From the NCBI GenBank assembly GCA_947581885.1, contig CANPWF010000042.1, positions 1 through 11,832 on the forward strand: a stretch of DNA of 11,832 nt, given 5' to 3'. The DNA comes from an uncultured Clostridia bacterium. GTDB taxonomy: Bacteria > Bacillota > Clostridia > Christensenellales > Borkfalkiaceae. Shown here one piece after another: positions 1 to 4,264 of this stretch. A program made the translations under genes and the position numbers. The notes beneath the pieces were generated by a model. It saw only the letters and a program-made list of their open reading frames with translations, did no database searches and had not been told where the DNA came from. Numbering within the stretch: position 1 is the first letter of the stretch; the number at the start of each line of letters is the position of its first letter.

Positions 1-1
1 G

Positions 2-298
2 AACTGTACGTCGCTCCAGACGATCACGATCCCCGCTGCGTTTACGTCGCTTCCCGCCAACTTGTTTAACGGGTGCAAGTCGCTTTCTTCGGTCGTTTTA
101 CAAGGGAAGGTGACGGAAATCGCGAGCCAAGTATTCTATAACTGTTCGGCACTCGAATCCATCACGTTTGCAGGGACAACGGATGAATGGACTTCGGCAA
201 AGAAGGGAACGTGGTGGGATAGAAATACCGCGGATTATACCGTAACCTGTACGAACGGGACCGTTGCCAAAGACGGAACAGTCAGCCCATCGGACTAA
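2..298 (+). CDS. BspA-like leucine-rich-repeat protein, C-terminal end (partial)
   Basis: The reading frame is open from the window edge to TAA at 296-298, so only the last 98 residues are present. The peptide has the BspA/LRR_5 rhythm: repeats ending in phrases such as LQTITIP, LFNGCKSLSSVVL and VFYNCSALESITF, with an F-N-x-C-x-x-L core about every 23 residues. It closes with the terminal cap typical of these proteins, FAGTTDEW followed by a Trp pair and a last strand with one Cys (YTVTCTNGT). Proteins of this family in Firmicutes are usually secreted or surface attached and are linked to adhesion or host interaction; that role is inferred here from the family only. No anchor (LPXTG or SLH) follows the last repeat, so any anchoring domain would lie N-terminal, outside the window. 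A terminator follows 15 bases after the stop. Confidence 0.85.
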   Translation, partial: NCTSLQTITIPAAFTSLPANLFNGCKSLSSVVLQGKVTEIASQVFYNCSALESITFAGTTDEWTSAKKGTWWDRNTADYTVTCTNGTVAKDGTVSPSD

Positions 299-312
299 CA
301 ACAGAAAAAGCG

Positions 313-345
313 AAAGAAGTACGGTCAAAAGCCGTACTTCTTTTT
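313..345 (+). terminator. Intrinsic terminator of the BspA-like gene
   Basis: A 12-bp perfect stem, 313-324 (AAAGAAGTACGG) with 332-343, has a 7-base loop and runs into a T tract at 341-345. The A-rich 5' side means it could also work weakly on the other strand, but no minus-strand gene ends here. Confidence 0.9.
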
Positions 346-369
346 ATAAATAATATAAACATTTGTTTA

Positions 370-398
370 TTGACTTTATAGTCCGCTTATGATACAAT
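370..398 (+). promoter_or_regulatory. Consensus sigma-A promoter with no protein gene downstream
   Basis: TTGACT (370-375), a 17-base spacer, then TACAAT (393-398): five of six matches to each consensus box. Transcription would start near 405. No plus-strand open frame with a ribosome binding site follows before the convergent hsp20 gene, which suggests a non-coding transcript. Confidence 0.75.
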
Positions 399-404
399 GA
401 AAGT

Positions 405-709
405 ATCGGTCGGGGTACCGACTTATAAGATTTTGGGCGGTCGTCGCCCGTGCTTTGTCGCGTTTGGTTTTGTGCGGGAAGTCTTTTTCTGATACGCAAA
501 ATCAGTGGTTGCGATGTTGGTTTTTAAGTGTGCTCTTTTTCCGAAATCTTATCTCCGAAGGGTCGATTTTATGATTGCTTTTTGACCTGCCGACGGTCGT
601 AAAACAACGGCAAAAAACGTAACTTTGAGGGGTAACTCTGCACATCGAAGCGAAGCCGAAAACACAGCGCGGCGGGCTTCCGAAGGGAAGCCCGCCGCGC
701 AAAATTTTT
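405..709 (+). ncRNA. Candidate structured non-coding RNA, family not recognised
   Basis: The stretch sits behind a strong promoter and lacks a plausible protein frame. It contains nested complementary segments. A 12-bp closing helix pairs 425-436 with 541-552 (one G-U pair). Inside it are a GC hairpin 435-449 (GGGCG/CGCCC, sharing two bases with the closing helix), a helix 456-461/511-516, and a helix 464-472/497-505 stacked on it, giving a rod with a loose middle. A 5' hairpin, 406-410/417-421, begins at the predicted start. The 15-bp hairpin at 667-700 followed by AAAATTTTT could form the 3' end, or the RNA may stop earlier, near 558-575. The rod with a central bubble recalls 6S RNA, but I cannot recognise conserved 6S sequence. 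No RNase P, tmRNA or SRP signature was found. The folding was done by eye; extent and identity are uncertain. Confidence 0.45.
667..709. terminator. 15-bp hairpin between convergent transcripts, probable bidirectional terminator
   Basis: GCGCGGCGGGCTTCC (667-681) pairs perfectly with 686-700 around a GAAG loop. Read on the minus strand it begins 13 bases after the hsp20 stop and is followed by TGTGTTTT, so it probably ends hsp20 mRNA. Read on the plus strand it is followed by AAAATTTTT and could end the candidate RNA that starts near 405. Confidence 0.8.
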
Positions 710-712
710 CCG

Positions 713-1117
713 TTATTCGATGGCGATGAAGGAGCTCTCCTTTACCTTCTTCTCGGTCGCCTTGGGGACGGAGAGGCAGAGGATGCCGTTCTCGTATTTC
801 GCCTTGATCTCTTCCTTGGTGACGTTCTCGCCGACATAGTAGCTGCGGGAGACGTTCTCGGAGATCTCTCTGCGGAGATACTTCTCGTTCTCCTTCTTCT
901 CCTTCTGCGCGGCGACGGTGAGGTAGCCGTTTTCGAGGGAGATCTTGATGTCCTGCTTGCCGTAGCCGGGAAGAGCGAGATCGAGCTCGTACCCCTGCTC
1001 CGTCTCGCGGATGTCCGTTTTGAGGTCTTTCCCCTCTTCGAAGAACATGGGCTTGAAGAAGTCGTCGAATACGTCGAAAAGGTCGTAATTGTTTCTGGTC
1101 TGTAAACTGTTTCTCAT
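713..1117 (-). CDS. Small heat shock protein, Hsp20/alpha-crystallin family
   Basis: This 134-residue protein is an ATP-independent holdase that binds unfolding cytoplasmic proteins and keeps them refoldable. Residues about 1-30 are a short aromatic N-terminal arm (DLFDVFDDFFKPMFF). The alpha-crystallin domain covers about 33-122, with the usual ALPGYGKQDIKISLENGYLTV strand region and the late signature ENGILCLSVPK. The C-terminal IxI motif that docks neighbouring subunits is I131-A-I133. Length is normal for a bacterial class A sHsp. The start at 1117 is chosen because AGGAGG lies seven bases ahead; the frame stays open further upstream to a GTG/ATG, but that part covers the leader hairpins and promoter. 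The gene stands alone, diverges from the FNT gene, and ends at the 667-700 hairpin. Confidence 0.93.
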   Translation of the reverse strand: MRNSLQTRNNYDLFDVFDDFFKPMFFEEGKDLKTDIRETEQGYELDLALPGYGKQDIKISLENGYLTVAAQKEKKENEKYLRREISENVSRSYYVGENVTKEEIKAKYENGILCLSVPKATEKKVKESSFIAIE

Positions 1118-1124
1118 AAGAATA

Positions 1125-1151
1125 CCTCCTATCGGAGGGTGCATCGGGCAC
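1125..1151 (-). promoter_or_regulatory. hsp20 leader hairpins hiding the Shine-Dalgarno sequence (possible RNA thermometer)
   Basis: In the minus-strand mRNA, CCTCC (1138-1134) is separated by GATA from GGAGG (1129-1125), which is the ribosome binding site of hsp20. The two make a perfect 5-bp hairpin that would bury the site. Directly before it, with no gap, is a second small hairpin, GTGC (1151-1148) with GCAC (1142-1139). The predicted leader is only about 43 bases, so these two hairpins make up most of it. SD-masking leader hairpins are a known heat-sensing device of small heat shock genes (ROSE, fourU types). This one matches the principle but no named class. Confidence 0.5.
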
Positions 1152-1166
1152 TCTCTTTTCATCTCT

Positions 1167-1195
1167 ATTATACCCGTTTTTTTGAAGAATCAAAC
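1167..1195 (-). promoter_or_regulatory. hsp20 promoter
   Basis: On the minus strand a perfect TATAAT (1172-1167) is preceded by overlapping weak -35 candidates around 1195-1188 (TTTGAT/TTGATT, 15-16 bases away). No CIRCE element (TTAGCACTC-N9-GAGTGCTAA) is present, so HrcA control is not supported. Confidence 0.6.
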
Positions 1196-1207
1196 TCTAC
1201 GCAATTT

Positions 1208-1236
1208 TTGACAAAATTTTTTTTGTATGGTATAAT
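1208..1236 (+). promoter_or_regulatory. Perfect consensus sigma-A promoter of the FNT gene
   Basis: TTGACA (1208-1213), a 17-base spacer and TATAAT (1231-1236) match the consensus exactly. The spacer is rich in T. The expected start near 1243 leaves a leader of only about 11 bases before the ATG, just enough for GAGGTGG. It lies back to back with the hsp20 promoter, with about a dozen bases between the -35 regions. Confidence 0.85.
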
Positions 1237-1253
1237 GTTTTTTGAGGTGGAGT

Positions 1254-2066
1254 ATGGAAAGAAAGAGCGATACCTTGCTCGGGATCCTGCAAAAGATCGC
1301 GGAGGGCTTCCTCGCGGGGATGATGATCTCTCTCGGCGGGGCGGTGTTCCTCGCCTGTACGCCCGCGGGCGCACCGCTGTATTCGAAGTTCGTCGGGGCA
1401 CTTCTCTTCTCGATGGCACTCCTTTGCATCTGCATGTGCGGCTTTGCCCTGTATACGGGGAAGATCGGGCTCGTCCTTCAAAATCATAGGAAGGATGATA
1501 TTTCCCTCCTCCTTCTCTGCCTTTTGGGGAACGCGATCGGGACGGTCGTTTTCGGGAAGCTCATCGGTTGGGTATTCCCCGCCCTCGAAGAGACGGCGAA
1601 CGCACTCTGCGCGGGGAAGCTGGATCAAGGGTACGGCTTCGGATTTTTGCGGGCGGTGCTGTGCGGGATCCTCGTCTACCTTGCCATTGATTTGTACAGA
1701 AACAACAAGTCCGTCCTCGGCATCGTGATGTGCATCCCCGCCTTTATTTTGAGCGGGTACGAGCACTCCATTGCCGACATGTTCTACTTTGCCTGTTCGA
1801 CGATCTATTCGGGCGAGGCGTTCTTGTATCTCGTTCTCATCGTCTTAGGGAACTCCGTCGGTGCACTTCTTATCCCCTCCCTGCGGCTCATTCGCCCGAG
1901 AGAGCAATCGGCCGCCGAACAAACGGAACCTGCGGTGAAGGAAGAACATCCCACCGAACAAACGGAACCTGCGGTGAAGGAAATCGCTCCCGCGGAGACC
2001 GATATGAAAGAGTCCCCTCTCCCCTCCCCGCCGCCGAACCAAAAACAAAACGAAGAGACAAAATAA
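1254..2066 (+). CDS. Formate/nitrite transporter (FNT) family channel with long hydrophilic tail
   Basis: A 270-residue inner-membrane protein of the FocA/NirC family: pentameric channels that pass formate, nitrite, hydrosulfide or similar monovalent anions. Residues 1 to about 212 hold about six membrane spans. FNT landmarks are LGNAIGT in the first half and its internal counterpart LGNSVGA near the end. The pore motif GYEHSIADM has its histidine at residue 171, where FocA has its central gating histidine; Asp replaces the common Asn after SIA. The start is the ATG after GAGGTGG. From about residue 213 there is a polar, Glu/Pro-rich tail of some 57 residues, longer than usual, containing a duplicated EQTEPAVKE unit. 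The substrate cannot be decided from sequence; formate would suit a fermenter. It faces a convergent DprA-like gene 48 bases downstream. Confidence 0.9.
   Translation: MERKSDTLLGILQKIAEGFLAGMMISLGGAVFLACTPAGAPLYSKFVGALLFSMALLCICMCGFALYTGKIGLVLQNHRKDDISLLLLCLLGNAIGTVVFGKLIGWVFPALEETANALCAGKLDQGYGFGFLRAVLCGILVYLAIDLYRNNKSVLGIVMCIPAFILSGYEHSIADMFYFACSTIYSGEAFLYLVLIVLGNSVGALLIPSLRLIRPREQSAAEQTEPAVKEEHPTEQTEPAVKEIAPAETDMKESPLPSPPPNQKQNEETK
1915..1982 (+). repeat. 29-bp direct repeat inside the FNT tail
   Basis: The bases at 1915-1943 recur exactly at 1954-1982, a shift of 39 bases (13 codons), so the frame is kept. They encode the two EQTEPAVKE units of the C-terminal tail. Exact identity at DNA level implies a recent in-frame duplication. 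Confidence 0.9.
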
Positions 2067-2084
2067 GAGAAGCGTCGCCTTCTC
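2067..2084 (+). terminator. Weak hairpin after the FNT gene
   Basis: GAGAAG (2067-2072) pairs with CTTCTC (2079-2084) immediately after the stop. There is no T tract right behind it; the first is at 2100-2105. It may help end FNT transcription before the convergent dprA-like gene, but it is a poor intrinsic terminator. Confidence 0.3.
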
Positions 2085-2114
2085 AAACGTCTTTAAGAAA
2101 TTTTTGCGACCGAT

Positions 2115-2933
2115 CTAAAACGCAAGCCTTTTTGCAGTCAGAACGGTTCCGCCGTCCTGTAAAATTTGTCGGTTGAGGCCGAATTGCGGGTCGTCGATAT
2201 CCTCCTCGCGGTACATGACGAAACGTTCCCGTCCGTATGCCTTCGCTCTTTCCATGGCATGGCGGGAGCCGCTGTCGCCCTCACCCTTCAGATAGCTTGC
2301 AATCAGAATAATGCGGCTTGCAAACATCGCCTGTAATCTGTCACGGGCGATGAACCGACCGATCCCCTCTTGTTTCGTGTTGGCTTCGGTGAAGTACTCC
2401 GAGACGACAAGCCCGCCGCGCTCCGCGATTTTCTCCGCAAGCACCGCATTTTCCTTGGGATAGATATCGGAAAGCGTCGTCGGGAGAAAAGCGACCGTCT
2501 TTCCGCCGCAAGCAAGGCATTTCCGATGGGCGACTGTATCACACCCCCGCGCAAGTCCGCTGACAACCACAAAGCCCTTTTCAACGAGCGTCGCAACGAC
2601 CCTTTTCTCGCGGGCAATGATCTCTTCCGAAGGGTTCAAAACACCGACGACGGCGACATTGCGATCGGGGTTTTTCAAAAGGGAAATATCCCCCCGATAG
2701 GCGAAGAGACAGGGCCTTTCGCTCATCCGAAGAGGAAGATCGATGCGGGGAAACGCCGCATCGAAGGCACAGAGAAGATTTATTTTCTTTTCTTCCAATT
2801 CTCGGGCATAGGGGCGCAAATCAAAGTCGGCTGCTTGCAATATCTTTTCATAGCCGCGCCAAAATGCGGCGTTCGATTTTACGATCCCCTCTTTTTTCAA
2901 AGCATACAGTTTTAAGGCGGTTTCGGAATCCAT
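2115..2933 (-). CDS. DprA/Smf-family DNA-processing protein, divergent short form
   Basis: This 272-residue protein has the Rossmann-like fold of DprA, which in naturally competent bacteria binds incoming single-stranded DNA and loads RecA. Visible family marks are YRGDISLL (79-86), VAVVG at 93-97 where DprA has its nucleotide-fold glycine, and SGLARGCDTVAH (125-136), matching SGxARGID. Further on come GGKTVAFLPTTLSDIYPKEN and GGLVVSEY. The usual RNRIIA motif is replaced by RDRLQA, followed by GDSGSRHAMERA. The N-terminal 70 residues are an alpha-helical lead-in. There is no C-terminal winged-helix domain. The ATG at 2933 is preferred because GAGAG lies seven bases ahead; ATG 2939 would be too close to it. 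The variant motifs suggest a DprA-like paralogue rather than the housekeeping copy, so competence is not assured. It is monocistronic as far as can be seen. Confidence 0.8.
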   Translation of the reverse strand: MDSETALKLYALKKEGIVKSNAAFWRGYEKILQAADFDLRPYARELEEKKINLLCAFDAAFPRIDLPLRMSERPCLFAYRGDISLLKNPDRNVAVVGVLNPSEEIIAREKRVVATLVEKGFVVVSGLARGCDTVAHRKCLACGGKTVAFLPTTLSDIYPKENAVLAEKIAERGGLVVSEYFTEANTKQEGIGRFIARDRLQAMFASRIILIASYLKGEGDSGSRHAMERAKAYGRERFVMYREEDIDDPQFGLNRQILQDGGTVLTAKRLAF

Positions 2934-2963
2934 CGTCATTCTCTCGTTTTTGCAATTACGTAC

Positions 2964-2972
2964 ATTATAACA
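2964..2972 (-). promoter_or_regulatory. Extended -10 promoter of the dprA-like gene
   Basis: On the minus strand TGT-TATAAT (2972-2964) is an extended -10 box. No good -35 is seen at the right distance (TATGCT at 2992-2987 is poor). Transcription would start near 2957, giving a leader of about 24 bases. Confidence 0.55.
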
Positions 2973-3418
2973 CGTTTCGCGCCGAAAGCATAGAGAGTTC
3001 GGATACAATCTTCTGCGACTTTTACATTTTTCATAGAAATCTCTTCGACCGATTTGCGAAATTTTCCCTGTCCCCTGTCCGTTTTCGGCAAATGCCCATA
3101 CGGGATAAAAACCTGATTTTCTCTACGGAACGTAGAGTTGGCTGCGGGCCGAGGAGCGGAGGGGGAGAGGCGGGGTCTACAATACGTATCTTGACAAGAG
3201 ACGCGAAAACGCGTAGTCCAATGCGAACGGGTCCGCGCAAACGGCAAATATCACCTCGTCGCCAAGACAAAGGACGGCCGCGTCCTGTCGACGTTCGAGC
3301 CCGAACTGTGCGGCAACTTGAAGCATATCGATCACGCGCTTGTGACGGAGGAATTTGCTTTCTTTGTGATCGAATAACAGAAAGCAGTTTTTTAATAGCT
3401 TTTCTTTCGGGAATGTGC
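2973..3418. other. Gap without an intact gene
   Basis: Between the dprA-like promoter and the SDR promoter no complete coding frame with a ribosome binding site is convincing. The region holds a 7-bp inverted repeat (3121-3137, CTCTACG-GAA-CGTAGAG), a short palindromic hairpin (3201-3214, ACGCG-AAAA-CGCGT), a TTGACA at 3191-3196 without a matching -10, and a probable gene remnant ending at 3377. Confidence 0.6.
3139..3377 (+). pseudogene. Probable decayed 3' end of an unidentified gene
   Basis: A plus-strand frame closed by TAA at 3375-3377 reads GKYHLVAKTKDGRVL, then ELCGNLKHIDHALV, then EEFAFFVIE. Its codons show the same C/G-rich third positions as the neighbouring genes, which suggests it was once translated in this frame. 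The frame is blocked upstream by TGA at 3192-3194 and has no ATG, GTG or TTG start before the conserved-looking part. The preceding peptide GVYNTYLDKRRENA lies in a different frame and ends at TAG 3214-3216, as if a frameshift had split the gene. I do not recognise the protein. It could instead be a chance open stretch; the antisense frame is also open here but looks less natural. Confidence 0.35.
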
Positions 3419-3424
3419 TATAAT
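3416..3424 (+). promoter_or_regulatory. Extended -10 promoter of the SDR-flavoprotein-deacetylase operon
   Basis: TGC-TATAAT (3416-3424) is a perfect -10 with a TGn extension; the -35 region is weak (TAGCTT at a 17-base distance). The start would be near 3431, giving a leader of about 100 bases that contains inverted repeats. Confidence 0.65.
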
Positions 3425-3493
3425 GGGGGAAGAAGGACGGATGACAGATCTCCGAACGCTTCCCCCTTTCATTTCTTTTACAGAAGCGGGAAG
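3425..3493 (+). promoter_or_regulatory. Leader of the SDR operon with competing hairpins
   Basis: GGGGGAAG (3425-3432) can pair perfectly with CTTCCCCC (3459-3466), with an inner CGGA/TCCG hairpin (3438-3441/3451-3454), and is followed by a U-rich stretch (3467-3480). The same CTTCCC (3459-3464) can pair instead with GGGAAG (3488-3493). If transcription starts at 3431, most of the first arm would not be in the RNA, so the first hairpin would act only on transcripts from further upstream. Regulation here is a guess. Confidence 0.3.
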
Positions 3494-3529
3494 GAGAGCA
3501 AAGAAAAGCAAATTCCGAGGAGGGAGAAA

Positions 3530-4264
3530 ATGAAAAGAATTGCACTTGTAACGGGCGTTGCGGGCGGCATCGGCTATGCGACGGCGGAAAAACTCGCGGG
3601 AGAAGGGATCGCCGTCGTCGGCATGGATATCCTCCCCCAAATGCCCCGCCCCGTTCACGGCGAATTTACCTATGTTGCGGGGGATCTGAGCAAGGCGGAG
3701 GATCGGAAGAAGTTCGTGGAGACCGCCCTCTCCCTCTATCAAAAGATCGATATCCTCGTCAACGTGGCGGGGGTCGCGCCCCGCGTGCGCAGCGATCTTC
3801 TCGAGATGACGGAGGAGAGCTACGACTTCGTGATGAACATCAACACGAAGGGCACCCTCTTTTTGACCCAACTCGTCGCGGGGGAGATGAGAAAGCATGC
3901 GGGCGAGCATCAGGCGATCGTCAATATCTCTTCGATGTCCGCCTACACCTCTTCCGTCAACCGCGGGGAGTACTGCATCTCCAAGGCGGGCGTCTCCATG
4001 ATCACCACCCTCTTTGCGGATCGGCTCGCGGAGTACGGCATCGCGGTGAATGAGATCCGCCCCGGTATCATCGCGACGGGCATGACCGACAAGGTAAAGG
4101 AAAAATACGATGCCCTCATCGGGAACGGGCTGTTGCCCATCTCCCGTTGGGGAACGCCCGAGGACGTTGCCGCGGCGGTGTGGACGCTCGTAAACGGGTC
4201 TCTCCCCTATGTGACGGGACAATCCTTGGACGTGGACGGCGGGTTCCATATCCGGAGGCTGTGA
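3530..4264 (+). CDS. SDR-family NAD(P)-dependent oxidoreductase
   Basis: A 244-residue classical short-chain dehydrogenase, most like FabG/sugar-alcohol dehydrogenases. The cofactor loop is TGVAGGIG (8-15), and Asp33 at the end of the second strand favours NAD over NADP. D52-L53 and N78-VAG-81 (variant of NNAG) follow. The catalytic set is N105, S135, Y148 and K152. The C-terminal signature is PGIIATGMT and ends with YVTGQSLDVDGG. The ribosome binding site GAGGAGG lies six bases before the ATG; the frame runs open far upstream but without another good start. It overlaps the next gene by one base (TGATG), so the two are probably translationally coupled and act together. Next to kdgK-eda, a role as a sugar-acid dehydrogenase (KduD-like) is possible; a FabG role in lipid synthesis is less likely because no fatty-acid genes are near. 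Confidence 0.88.
   Translation: MKRIALVTGVAGGIGYATAEKLAGEGIAVVGMDILPQMPRPVHGEFTYVAGDLSKAEDRKKFVETALSLYQKIDILVNVAGVAPRVRSDLLEMTEESYDFVMNINTKGTLFLTQLVAGEMRKHAGEHQAIVNISSMSAYTSSVNRGEYCISKAGVSMITTLFADRLAEYGIAVNEIRPGIIATGMTDKVKEKYDALIGNGLLPISRWGTPEDVAAAVWTLVNGSLPYVTGQSLDVDGGFHIRRL

Noticed and set aside
425..552. RNase P RNA, tmRNA or SRP RNA
   Set aside because: None of their conserved core sequences can be found here.
1118..1172. CIRCE operator in the hsp20 leader (GCACTC seen at 1148-1153)
   Set aside because: Only half of a site is present and the second arm GAGTGCTAA at nine bases is missing.
2936..3034. Minus-strand small ORF (32 codons, MKNVKVAEDC...) ending next to the dprA-like start
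   Set aside because: Its ribosome binding site is weak and it runs through the TATAAT of the dprA-like promoter, so it is more likely chance.
3191..3219. Promoter starting with TTGACA at 3191
   Set aside because: The sequence 17 bases further (TAGTCC) is not a -10 box and no gene follows at the right distance.
2864..3529. Long plus-strand frame in front of the SDR
   Set aside because: It is antisense to dprA-like coding sequence, has no ribosome binding site at its start, and the promoter and GAGGAGG for the SDR lie inside it.
4147..4263. Earlier start for the flavoprotein at 4147
   Set aside because: The extra stretch overlaps the SDR C-terminal coding sequence out of frame; the ATG at 4264 gives the normal FAD fold start right before the GxGxxG motif.
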